Assembly (NCBI RefSeq): GCF_000151315.2
Contig: NW_011887294.1
Location: forward strand, 132,384-196,383
Reading direction: 5' to 3'
DNA from: Capsaspora owczarzaki ATCC 30864
Lineage: Eukaryota; Opisthokonta; Filasterea
Length of the DNA stretch: 64,000 nt
In this document: positions 9,529-20,351 of the stretch, one piece after another
How the letters are laid out: each line of letters begins with the position of its first letter
How positions within the stretch are numbered: position 1 is the stretch's first letter
The notes under the pieces: model-generated
Told to the model about the DNA's origin: nothing
Databases searched by the model: none
The model's input: the letters and a program-made list of their open reading frames with translations, nothing else
Program-made: the position numbers and the translations under genes

Positions 9529-12500
9529 CTACTCATAGACAACAACGTTCTTGTCCTTGTCGCAGCTAATGACTTGATGCCCTGCAGGATGCCATGCCAC
9601 CGCATTACAATTGTTGCTGTACAACAAGTTCGAGCAATCGAAAAAAAAAAAGTGAGCGAAACACACCCTCCGTACACAAATCAGAAGAAACACTCGCATT
9701 CGTTCACATACGGGTGCTCCTTGAAGGTCTTTTCCATTTTTCCAGTGGTCAAATTCCAGAAGAGAACGGAACCGTCGCCGTTTGCCGCGGCAACGTACCG
9801 CCCATCGGGACTGAAGCAAGCCTTCGACCAGTTGACACCCGGTCGATAGCTGTCGTGGCTGTGAAGAGTGACAAAAGTCGCATCAAGATGCATTTGAGGG
9901 CAGAAGTGTGAGAGTATGCAGAAACCAAACAAACAAACAAACAAACAGCACCAAAAAAAAGTCGACACTCCAACGCAATTGCCATCGCAGCAACTAGGGC
10001 TCGACTTACAATAATGTGTTCACCACCTGAAGCATTCGAACATCGATGAGTTTCATGGTGTTGTCACGAGAGTTGCTGAGCACGACTCGACGATCGGTAG
10101 AAACTGCGAGCGAAGTGATTTGGCCGGTGTGGATGCCAGTGATTTCGCTGGTGCAGTCGCCAGTACGGCTGTCCCAGAATCGAATGTGATTGTCTACATG
10201 GCCACTCACGAGCGCCGTGCTACCAGAGGGGGGTGGTTGGAAGAACAACAACAACAAAAAAGAAGAAAAGCGACCAACCGAAAAATGAGTTGTTGTTCAG
10301 GCCAACAGACTCCGATGGTTGATGAGAACATACCCGCTGTCATCACCCAGAATGACGTCGTTGCAGCTCGAGAAGGAAAAGATGGTTTTGATGCCTGCAC
10401 AATTGGCAAGTGAGAGGATGTTAGTCCAGGTTGCAGAAAAAAAAACTCTCGTCCGTTCGGGTGGGAACATACAATAGCCTTTCGCCAAATCCCAAATTTT
10501 GATGGTTCGGTCATGACTGCCGCTAATCTACAAGGTGTCGAGCAAGTAGGGAGAGGGAGAAAATCAGTTGAGAACCAGTCGACAATCAAAAGCAAGTTGA
10601 CAAACAGAGACAATTCAACCACGAAAACGTACAACTTTGCTCGAGTCACCAACGAATCGGGTAGCAAAGATTTTGGACAAGTGTCCAGTGAGTGTGTGCT
10701 ACGGTGGAAAACCATGTGTGAGCCATTCAGCAAGGGCGCCAGCGAAACCAATGCAATGCAATGGAACATCAAACCCCATCCGTACCCGAAGTCGGCCTGT
10801 TTGAGAGCTCCAGACACGCGTGGCGTTGTCGTTGGACCCTGCCACAATCAAGTCATCCTTGGTGTTGAAGGAAACGCACATGATGCCCTGCATGGCGCCA
10901 GAGAGCGTCAGAGTGCTCTTGCCACTCTTTGCATCCCAAATCTTGACAGTCTTGTCCGAACTGGCAGTCACAAAGTGACTTCCACTCGAATTAAAGCACA
11001 GCTGTGTCGTTGACCGCCCCGGGCGTGCAAGTTGCCATAGGAACAATCAGAACAACAACGACAAGTTGGAAAATCACCAATAAATGAGAATCGTCAGTCC
11101 TCCTCCTCCTCCTCCTCCTCCTCCTCCTCCTCCTCCTCCTCCTCCTCCTCCTCCTCCTCCTCCTCCTTCTTTGCCTCGAGCCATCGGCTTCCCGCAACCC
11201 AACCCGCAACTCTCTGCTTACATCGTTGACGTCCGATTCATGCGCTGAAATTTTAAAAGCAACGGCCGCTGGAATGGCAATCCCAGCAACAGCGCCCTTC
11301 CGCAGGATAGCATTCTCGTCTAATCAGCCTGGCGAATCAACGAGAGCTTGTCTTGCGCCGCATCCATGAGAGCCTCGCGCTTCTTCATGTCAACGACAGA
11401 TTCGTAGAACATGTTGGCTTCGTTCATCTTGAGCGCTTCTTCGTTCATCTTGCGCAGCCAGCGCTCGACCAAACTCGTGTTTTCGACCTCGAGAATCTTG
11501 TTGCGCTCTTCGACTTTCAAGAGCTCAAGCTGCAGGGCTTGGAGCTCGTCTTGGAGGATTTGAATGGCGACCATCGACTCGTTAAACCGCGCCGTAACGT
11601 CCTCGCACGCCTTCTCGCTCGTAGCAATGCGAGCTAGCAGCTCCTTGTGCTCTGTTTGGCGCTGTCGGAGCTCTTCGTCCTTGACTTTGATTTGCTGCGA
11701 GAGATCCAGCAACATTTGGGCGTTTTGGCCCTTCAGCTTGTACGATTCCGTCAGCTCTTCCTGCGTTCGCTGGAGCTTTTCTTCCAACGCCGACACCTTG
11801 TCGCGCACCGCGAGCGCGCTCGACATTTCGCTGTGGTCTTTTGACATGGCCAGCTGGTGCTTGAGCTCTCTGTTTTCCTGCTGCAGCGACGCTAGTTCTC
11901 GCGTTGCCGATGTCATTTTCGCTTGGTGCTCGTCCAGCACGTCCATCTGCTTGATGTCTGTTCCAAAAACCACACATGGTCAGCGAAAAAGCAAGCAAAT
12001 GTAAAAGAATTGGTGTCATGTCAGTTCACGGAGGTCTCCTGAGTGAGTGAGCTGGATGCTTCCACAAAGCGATAAAGTGATGGTGTATGTGTGTGAAACG
12101 AGTTCTCAGACGCGTCGATGATGACGTATGAGTGTTTACAGCTCGCTGCTCCATTCTCCCCTCCCCCAATTCTTGTTCAGCGCGTTCCCGTGTATGAGCT
12201 TCTTGTTCATCCTTGTGATACTGCAGTTGGTTTCGAGCCGACTGGTCAAACGCTTCGAGTTGAAATGGGGATTGGCTACAATCTCTCAACTTACGGTGGT
12301 CGATGAGCGAGGCGAAACTGTCGCACTGCGCGCCGTTGCGCTCGACGAGGTGCTTCAGCATTGTTCGCTTCCACGGCAGGAGGAGCGTGCCGGCTGGGCT
12401 CTGCAGGAGGAAGACGGCGGACTCGGAAGCGGAGCCGAGGGCAGACGGCGGGGCGGCGGGACGGTGCCAGGCGCCCAGCACGAGCGCAGACTCTGCTGCT

Positions 12501-12679
12501 GCCAGTGGGGACGAGGCCGACGCAGTTGCCGTTGCAGAGGCCGTTGCAGAGGCCGAGGCTGGGGCTGGGGCTGGGGCTGCGGAGCTGATCGAGGCCAGCG
12601 ACGAGGTTGACGCGAGGCCCTTCAGCATCCCACCCGGCGACGACGGCGGCACTTGTTGCTGCTGCGACAGCGTTGCCAT
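9529..12679 (-). CDS. ATG16: Autophagy protein ATG16 (coiled coil + seven-bladed WD40), apparent one-base frame break
   Basis: Exons on the minus strand: 12679-12295, 11957-11222, 11001-10786, 10527-10473, 10394-10334, 10219-10010, 9858-9712 and 9616-9529. After an Ala/Ser/Pro-rich N-terminus comes the ATG5-binding helix (LPWKRTMLKHLVERN). Then a long coiled coil (LQDELQALQLELLKVEERNK, ENTSLVERWLRKMNEEALKM) shows the ATG16 signature. The WD40 part starts at AVAFKISAHESDVND and includes DKTVKIWDAKSGK, HDRTIKIWDLAKGY, IKTIFSFSSCNDVILGDD, DNHIRFWDSRTGD and FSPDGRYVAAANGDGSV. The family role is to bridge ATG5-ATG12 to membranes so that ATG8/LC3 is lipidated. Oddity: the coiled-coil frame ends in a stop at 11320-11322, and the WD40 frame resumes immediately, offset by one base. 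The spliced exons total 1898 nt, one short of a multiple of three. About 632 residues are expected. Confidence 0.92.
11098..11166. repeat. (TCC)n microsatellite in ATG16 intron
   Basis: About 23 uninterrupted TCC units on the plus strand (GGA on the transcribed side), lying in the ATG16 intron between the exons ending at 11222 and starting at 11001. It creates an artificial Arg-rich ORF that should be ignored. Confidence 0.95.
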
Positions 12680-13670
12680 AGCTTGGAAATGAGAGCGGAG
12701 GTGGGGGAGAGTGAGAGAGAGAGAGAGAGCGGAAAACAGAGGGAGAGAGAGAGTAGGAGTGTAGTGAAGAAAAAGAAGAGTCGCCGGTAAATTTAGTTAG
12801 CAGGTCGAGTAAAGGAAACGAAATAAAAAGGCAAATGGAGAAGAAAGAGTGAAGCTGAGAAAAAATTGACCGTGTCAGAATTGAGGACGGATGAGCAAGA
12901 TGGATGCCAAAACAAATAACAGATAACAGCTCTGTTGGAGGCAAGGTGAGCCAGCTGAAATGCACATTGAGCTTGAGCCGTGAAGGATGAAGGGTGAAGG
13001 GTGAAGGGTGAAGGGAGCTGATTTTTCAAGCCGTCGCCCCCTACCGCCCCGCATCGCTGCCGACTTTAATGTACACTATCAGGATATCAATGCAATGCGA
13101 TGTCGATCTACTGTACTATTCATTGCAATGCTCATGCAGTCTATCTTCAATTTCAAGCATTCTATTCTGCACACAGTGTAAGAGTCTTGTTCCCTTCCTC
13201 TCTCTCTCCTCTGTCCACACTTCCCCCATCTCTCCATCCAATCTATCTCGACTAGAATCCATCCACAGTCCACCCACAGTCGACCCATCCGCCCTTGGAG
13301 CGTTCGTTCATCCGGGGGGCTTCCTGCATTCTACTCGAAACCCAGCTCCGACGCCAAGCGCGTCAGCCTCGCTCACTCCCTCTCCTCGCCATACACCCAT
13401 TCGCTCGCCATTCGCTCTGCCAATTGCACTCTTGCAATCTGCCAGTGTTGCAACGTTGAATCAGAACTGCAAACTAGCAACGTTAAACCTCACAAAAAAA
13501 AAAAAAAAAAAAAAAAAGTTCAACAACTCGTGTTTTGAATTTTGTATGGCGTTTGCATTGGATTTTGTATTGCATTTTGCATTTTGACTCACTTTGTTTT
13601 TGTTTTTTTGCTTCCGCACTTGTTTTTGTGAACACGTTGGTTCAAAACCTGGGGGTTTTGGGAACAGGAG
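12680..13670. promoter_or_regulatory. Divergent promoter region: ATG16 (-) and FYVE gene (+)
   Basis: About 990 bases separate the two start codons and contain no supported gene. Seen directly: GA-rich repeats (12715-12760), a tandem of GGTGAAG units (about 12985-13015), C/T-rich sequence (13190-13260), and an A-tract of about 23 bases (about 13495-13517). No clear TATA box was recognised. Confidence 0.55.
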
Positions 13671-16600
13671 ATGGAAGAGACGGCAGAGCGACCGGGCAGC
13701 AACGGCGACGCAGGCACCACTGCGAATGGCAATGCGAATGGCAACGGCAATCACACGACTCAGGACAAGGTCAAGCGCAATGCAGCGAGGCAGGACCAAG
13801 GACATGATGGCGATGAGCACGACGGCACAGAGGAGGACGCGGAAGAGGAAGCCGAAACCACCGCAATGGACCTCAAAGACCTCTTTGCGAGCTGCGATTT
13901 GGACAACAACGGGTATGTCAAGGATGGGGGATGGAACAAACTCAAGCTCACCATGGTCATGACGTTGGGGGAAAAGCATGGTCTTTGATGCTCCGTGCCA
14001 ATCAATGGTTTGCTCACTGTCTGCTGTGCTCTTGAACAAACCAGCGTCATTGATCTCAACGACCTCCGACAAGTCACTACCACGCTCGGCATCAGCATCA
14101 CACCAGAAGGCCTTCAGGAGTTGTTCGATGTGCTTGATACAAACCGCGACGGCGTTGTCACTCAAGACGAGTTCTCACTGGGCATGCAGGTACAGCGTTT
14201 TGAATTTTGGTTTTGGCCTGCCTCTGTGCTTTGATTGGAGCTGACCATTGTTTGTGTGTGATTAATTACCGTTGGTAGGCATGGCTGTCCAGCGCCAAAC
14301 GCAATCGCACAACCTCTGTCGCAAGCGATCTGTCTCCAGGTAAAGGCGTTTGGCTGCAATTTGGCGGTCGCTCTTTACAAAACAGCACTCACTCGAAAAT
14401 GCATCGCCATCAAACAGAGGATGCCCACACGCCTCTGGCAGCGCCCGCCGGCGGCAGCGAACGTATCGACAACCTGACAGCTCCCATGACACGCGAACGA
14501 GTATGTTGGTCTTTTTTTTTTTTTTCTCCTGCATTGTGTCTACCATGCAAACTCAACCGAACTGACACCCTTCAAACATACACACGCAGTCCGAAACAGA
14601 CCACGATGCCAAGCAACGGCTGGCTCTGCAGACACAGCGCATGAAGGAATACTTTGAGGCGCAGCTTGATCGCGCAGACAGCCACCAACACCGATTGGAG
14701 AGCGAATTGCAACAAGTTGTCGGTGTGAACGAACGACTGAACAATCAGCTCTCTCGCTTGCAACCCGTGCAAGACGAAACCAACCGACTGACCCGTGAAA
14801 TCGAGTTGCTCGAATCTGAGAAGGCCGTGTGGGAGGTGAGTGTGGCCAACATCGCGTCGTTTTGTGCTCTGTCTCTGCAAACACTCATGCCTTCAAAAAT
14901 CATTCATCCGTCCATTGCAACTACAGGAACGGGAACGCAACCTCTCGCATCAGCTTCGAAAACTCGAGGAGGAGAATCTAGTCATGCGAAAACGCATTCG
15001 CCAAATCGAGGAAGATTTCGAGTCGAATCGAGCCGTTCTGACCAAGACTGATGGGCGCCTGACCGAGTATCTCTCACTCCAAAAGGTTTGTAATGCACGC
15101 GACCGTGGTTGTGCATTCAATAGATCATCACCAAACACTGACTTGCTTGCTTTTGTTTGTTTGTTCGTTTGGTTGGTTGTTTTTCTGAACTCAGACCCTC
15201 GCTCGCCACGAGACCGAAATGAAGGACCTTGCGACCGGGTTGGCATCGCAACAGCAACACACTGACGCCATCCGGCAAGAACTCGAACGTCAGGTGGCCG
15301 CAACGATGGAGACCCGGACACAGCAAGAAAACATCTCTGTCGTGTCTCAGCAGCAGCAGTTGGTTCAGCAGCAGCAAATGCAGGCTGTTTCGCAACAGGT
15401 TGCTGAAGTGCGCGCCATTTTGGCCACCGCCAGCCCAAGCGCGAGTACGCAGCTCATGGAGGCGACGAGCACACCTCGAAAGCCCTCTTCGCCAACTGGC
15501 TTGGCAGGACGAGGCCGAGCAGACAGCGACAATGGCCCTCAGTCTAGTCTGCAAGGCGAGCTCGAGCATGCGTATCAGTCGAGCTTGCTGGCAGGCGCAG
15601 AGGCAGCCGCTGCCGCCTCGGGCGGTACCCTGGTCGAGGTGAATGGCAGCCCGTTGCTTTTGGCCAACGTGGCCACCGCAAACCAAGCGGTCGATGCTCG
15701 CACGGGTCTTGTCTCGGCTTCCAAGCGCCAGCCTGTCCCGCAGCAAGGCGCCTTCTACAACAATTCGGTCGGGTCGGCTGTGGCCTCGCCGACGGCAACG
15801 CCCACCAAAGCCGGCAAGGGCAAGAAACAGCTCAGTAGCGACAATCTCGGAGACGTTCATGCAGCGGACGATGCTGCCCTGCTTTCCACGCCGATTCGCG
15901 CCAACCCAGCCATGGTCGGTCGACAACAAAGCGCGCCACTTCACGCAGCGCCCTACAGTCCGTCCCGAACCTATTCGGCCTCCGCCAACCTGGTCGGATC
16001 GCCCCAAGCTGTCAAGTCGTACGGATCAATGAGTGCCCGTGCCGATATGGATGCGGCAGAGCGTCTCAACCAGAACCACGCCACGGAGGAGGCGCGTGCT
16101 GAAGTCCATTCGCCCAATATCAAGGTATGTTGCTTTTTCCTTTGCAATGGTCAGCGAGTCGTCCCTTTTCTTCATTTTTTGAAGTTGCTAACGTTTATTT
16201 GTTGTGCGCATTACCATGCTTTTTTCGTCAGTTGCAACCGTACATGAATGCTGCAGGCATCAATGCGGCAGGCATCGACCGCAGCGACTCGTACTCAATC
16301 ACATCACGCACCACGACCGCGAGCGAGATGCGCCGCATGCGATGGGTGCCTGATTTCGAAGTCAAGGAGTGCCAGTCATGTACTCGGTCGTTCTTCCTCT
16401 TCCGCCGACGACACCATTGCCGAAGGTAAGTTTTATCTGAGGGAGCTGAGTGTTGGAATCGCAATCAGTTTGGCCTCACGCAACAACGCGCGCGCCTCGT
16501 CTACTTTTCGCTTGCACCTCCCCAGATGTGGTGGCTTGTATTGCAGCTCGTGCTCGAAGTCCCAAATGTGCCTCCCGCAGATTGGCTACATTGTTCCCGT

Positions 16601-16721
16601 GCGTGTTTGCGATACCTGCTACCGCGATGGCAATCCGCTGGATGTGGCCTCCGAATTGCTGATCAACCAGCCCGCAGTTGTCCCCGTGGTGACTTCGAGC
16701 GATCTTGCTCGTCATTATTAA
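13671..16721 (+). CDS. EF-hand, coiled-coil and FYVE zinc-finger protein
   Basis: Eight exons: 13671-13912, 14045-14189, 14279-14500, 14590-14835, 14927-15085, 15195-16124, 16232-16425 and 16526-16721, giving 777 residues. After an acidic low-complexity N-terminus come two EF-hand loops (DLDNNGVIDLNDL at about residue 77, DTNRDGVVTQDEF at about 113), both with intact calcium ligands. A coiled coil covers about residues 205-390 (SELQQVVGVNERLNNQLSRL, LRKLEEENLVMRKRIRQIEE). A long Ser/Ala/Gln-rich region follows. The C-terminal FYVE domain (about 680-750) has WVPD, RRRHHCRRCGGLYC and RVCDTCY, so all PtdIns3P-contacting motifs are present. FYVE domains recruit proteins to early endosomes, and the EF-hands suggest calcium control. 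I know of no standard family with exactly this order, so no gene name is given. Coding context and splice phases are fully consistent. Confidence 0.9.
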
Positions 16722-16896
16722 ATTCGAGTGGCCGACTGGATTGAAATTTCGGTTACAATTCTCGTTTTGCTTTTGTGTCCGTGTTTGAGTGATTGCTGTA
16801 GTTGTTGGTTGGTTGAATTATTTTTTTGCACATGGATGAACCTCGTGTCCTGTTTGGTTTGGTTTATAACTTTGAATGAAGATGATATGAACATTG

Positions 16897-18596
16897 TTAT
16901 ATCCGCACCTGCAAAATCCCACACGACGATGGCCGTGTATCCAACATTGTCTCAAAGGCGGCCGGAATGCTGTCAATCCCGTCGAAGATGGTCTTGCGCA
17001 AGTGCAGTTGATCGGTCGCCACGAGTTGCTGGATGGTCTGGAGCAACGTTGGCAACTCGGCGACATGGTTTGCAAGTAGAAGGTGGTGACGGGTGATACG
17101 ACGGGCACTGAGACGCTTGAGAACCAGCAGTGGAAGAGGTGGTGGTTTGCTCGAGTTGACAAGACTGTTGCTGCAGCTTCGTGCACGATCGTCAAGCAGG
17201 CCGTGAGGTTGCTCGCAGGTGACAATCTTGCCGCCCGCTTTGATCAGCCGAGCGGCAGCGAGAAGCACTGGTCCGCCCACGGTATCAATCAGCGCATGAA
17301 TCTCAGATGGACAGTGGAGATGCACCGCCGTGGTCAAAGCGCCGAGGGCATCAGGGGACGATGATGCCGAAGAAGAGTTTTGGCTAACAGGGTGAGCATT
17401 AGAACCCGTGGTCGAATCCAAGTAATAGGCGCAGTTGACGACACCGGCGACATCCGAATCTTCCCGAAAGACGCGGCACTTGGCGTCCGAGTTGGTCAGC
17501 ACGATAATACGAGCGCGGAGGAGCAAACGTGCAAACTGGCAAATCAGAGTGGCCAGAGGACCGTGTGCGTCTGTCACTGCCACGGTGCTTCCGGGTTCCA
17601 ACGTCCCCAGCTGTTTCACGGCAAGATAGGCGGTAAGGAGCGGGATTTCAGCGAGGGCCACGCCGTTCATCGGATCGACGGGTGCCAAGCTGGAAGTCGA
17701 GCGGAAGGCAGCCACCGTTTGCCACGGCCAGGATGCGGACGACACCCAGTCGTGCTTCAAAAAGTGGGGGTTGTTGGACGCCAGCACGACGCCATAGCCA
17801 GGTCCGGAGCACACATTGCCGATGGTGAATGGTGCGGCGCCGCTCAAGGACGTTGCTGGGTGTAATTGCGAGCGCTGAGCATTAGTTGTGCATGTGTTGA
17901 GAATGGAGAAGTGTGACAACAATGGAGGCAACGGTGAGCAAACAGCAAATCGATCGCGCCAATCGACTCAAAACCAAAATCCAAACGACGGATGTACCAT
18001 GGAAGGATCCAGCCCAAGGCCCTTTGTCTGAACAAGCTTTGGCATGTCGACGAGAACGACAGCAAAGTTGCTTGCTGATGCTTTCTTTGAGTTTTCTGAG
18101 TTTCGCAAACAAGTTTCGCAAACAAAATAAACAAACAACAACAAAACCAAAACGCAGGTAAGTCTCAGATTTACGCCTCTATTCTCTCGTTCTCTTTCTC
18201 TCTCTTTCTCTTCCTCTTTCTCTCTCGCTTCGTCTGTACCTGGGCGCTTTGGTTGTAGAAGACAAGATGCTGGGACTGGCTTGGAATACTCGCTTGCTGC
18301 TCTTCAACTGCGCGCGCCTGGGCTTCAGCAGCGCGGATGGCAACCTCAGCGCGCCATCGCGACGCAGCGTCGACATCTGCAGGTCCAACGAACGTGCGTG
18401 GCAGCTTACGCGGGGCGATCAGCTCCTGCATCAGCGCGTGCGGGTCTGCGCTTGCTCCACTGGTCGTTGTTGTGCTGGCCTCGTTCGCCTCGTCTGCGAG
18501 ATCACGGACCCGCTTGCGGACGACCAGCTCGTGCACAATCCCAGCAGCATGGCCACCCTGGCTGTCGTCCAGCGACTGGCTGCTGGCGTCGTCCAT
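16897..18596 (-). CDS. Medium-chain reductase, PTGR/zinc-free quinone oxidoreductase-like, with N-terminal extension
   Basis: Exons 18596-18240, 18084-17998 and 17874-16897 give 473 residues. From about residue 107 the protein follows the prostaglandin reductase family: QHLVFYNQSAQ, ASNFAVVLVDMP, GLGLDPSM (compare LSVDPYM), APFTIGNVCSGPGYGVVLASN, SSASWPWQTV (compare FWPWQTK of PTGR2), VGGPVLLAAARLIKAGGKIV and AAFETMLDTRP at the end. Such enzymes reduce activated double bonds with NADPH. Two oddities: about 105 residues precede the catalytic domain and have no recognised fold, and the usual Gly-rich nucleotide motif (GAAGAVG) appears as TDAHGPLAT, so cofactor binding may differ or be lost. The second exon acceptor (CAAAG/AAAGC) is weak and was chosen because it keeps phase and alignment. 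The gene is divergent from COMMD8. Confidence 0.8.
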
Positions 18597-18904
18597 GGTC
18601 GAGAATTAAGATTGCGAAAGAAGAAACAAAAAAAAAAAAAAAAACGAGACTGGGATTTCCTAGGATTGAATGGAGAGCGGATCGTAATTTAGCTTGTTAT
18701 TACTCGAATTAGTACGATACTATCGTTCTCACTATTCCGAAATTGTTGGCCGTTGATTTCCATTCTTCTGTCCCCCATCATGCTCAGCGTCGATTTGATA
18801 GCTGATGAGTTCATGAAACCAACCATTTTCCGCATGTTATTTCGCTTCATGTCTGAGAATCCGAGCACCACTCTTTTTTTGCCCGTTTCTCATACAAAGA
18901 TTCA
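18597..18904. promoter_or_regulatory. Divergent promoter: reductase gene (-) and COMMD8 (+)
   Basis: 308 bp between facing-away start codons. An A-tract lies at about 18626-18644 on the reductase side; otherwise the sequence is AT-moderate with no strong TATA element. Confidence 0.5.
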
Positions 18905-19935
18905 ATGGCTGGAGACGGACCGCTTGCCTTCCTCGCCACAGTGCCCGCCGAGCGTCTCGACGTGGTGAGTGTTTTTGTTGCATTTGGAGCCCCACTTTAA
19001 CAATGTGATGATGATGCACCCCCTTGTTGAGCCGCGTGCGCGCGATTTCAGCTTCAGCAGTGCTTTGTCAAGTGATCTCGACGGACGGCAGCAAGACTTG
19101 CAGCCAACGTCCTGACTTCACCCCACTCACGCTGATTACGACTCGTGAAGACTGTCACCTTCACTCTCGATCAACGCCGCGGAAGCAGCGAGACGGAGCG
19201 ACGGAGAGAGACAATGACTGACTGACTGACTGACTGACTTTGGCATTGGGCTCAGGTCATTCACGCTGCGATCGACAGCATCAACGGCGATGCACCGCTG
19301 GCGTCGCGGTTTGCAGACATCTGGCCCAGCCAAGACAAGGCGCTGCACGCGCTGGCCGAGCTCACGAGCGTCTTCCGTAAGGCGGGAGCCTCCAGCCAGA
19401 GCAAACAAGAGGTCTGTCCCCTTCATCTTCCGTTTTGTGGTGTTGTTAATGTTGATGTTGTTGTTGTTGTTGTTGTTGTTGTTGCTGCTGAGAGCTTTGA
19501 CGGTGTTGAAGCGAAACAAGACGCAGAGTCGGTGGAAACTTACGTTCCTAACCTCGGATTCTGGTTGTGTTTGCTTTTGGCGCTCTCTGGCAGTTTGCTG
19601 AATCGCTCGCTGCGATCGGCACCCCGTCGAACGCCAGCACTGCGTTGGTGGAGGCATTCGACACGCGGGCGGCAGACATTCGTGCGGCGCTTGTGAGCAG
19701 TTCGAGCAGCATTTCCCTGGCGCAGCTGGTGGACTTTGATTGGAAGGCATCGATCGTCATGTCGAGCGACAAACTCGCCAGTATTCGTCAGCCGGTGCTT
19801 GTGCTCAATCTTCGTCTTCGCAATCCCGATGGCACGCTGCGCGAAGTAGTCTTTGAAACGTCCAAGGAAGGACTACAATCGCTGCTCACCTCGCTTGATG
19901 CTGCCAACAAGGCCAAGCTGACCTTGTCCTCCTAA
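18905..19935 (+). CDS. COMMD8: COMM domain-containing protein 8
   Basis: Three exons, 18905-18964, 19256-19411 and 19594-19935, all phase 0, give 185 residues (human COMMD8 is 183). The N-terminal helical domain (PAERLDVVIHAAIDSINGDA) resembles the COMMD8 N-terminus. The COMM domain is clear: ISLAQLVDFDWKASIVMSSD, then LASIRQPVLVLNLRL, and SLLTSLDAANKAKL at the end, close to human DFDWQVKLALSSDK and LIQSLEAANKVVL. COMMD proteins assemble in the Commander complex, which recycles membrane cargo from endosomes. The introns hold a GACT repeat (about 19215-19239) and a GTT repeat (about 19440-19490). An ATG in good context starts the first exon. Confidence 0.92.
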
Positions 19936-20351
19936 CTTTTCTCGGGTGGCTCGTCTCGAGCTTTGATAAGTTGCCAGTAGTGTGATTGGATGTTGTGGTT
20001 TTGTGCTTGTTCCTGTCCCTTGCTATGTACATGTTCATTATTTGATGGTGGTTTGTTGTTTTTTTTTCATACGTCGTTTGTTGCTCTCGAAATATTGCGG
20101 TACCCCCCTAGATGCTTGCATTCAAAGTGAAGTCACTCCAATGTGCTCTTTGCTCTTCAGATGGCAGAGGTGCTGGGCATGCAAACGTGGTTGTATATTC
20201 CCATCAACAAAGCACACAGAACTCAACAAAGCACAGCAACAAACCAACCAACTACACAAGCACACCAAAACACAAGATGATGAATGTAAAATTCACACTA
20301 CCATCTTGAAAAGCACAACCAACCACTGTTTGAACGACACACACTGACGCA
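19936..20351. other. Convergent 3' spacer between COMMD8 and LRR receptor
   Basis: About 416 bases between two stop codons. Low-complexity AACAAAG-rich sequence at 20205-20300; nothing gene-like is seen. Confidence 0.6.

Noticed and set aside
10991-11209. Poly-Arg ORF on the minus strand
   Set aside because: Translation of the TCC microsatellite in an ATG16 intron.
13461-14165. Minus-strand ORF of 234 residues opposite the FYVE gene start
   Set aside because: Shadow of EF-hand exons plus intron and poly-T tract translation.
14340-14385. Short intron within 14279-14500 of the FYVE gene (GTAAAG...CAG)
   Set aside because: Reading straight through keeps the frame, whereas splicing it out would break phase with the next exon.
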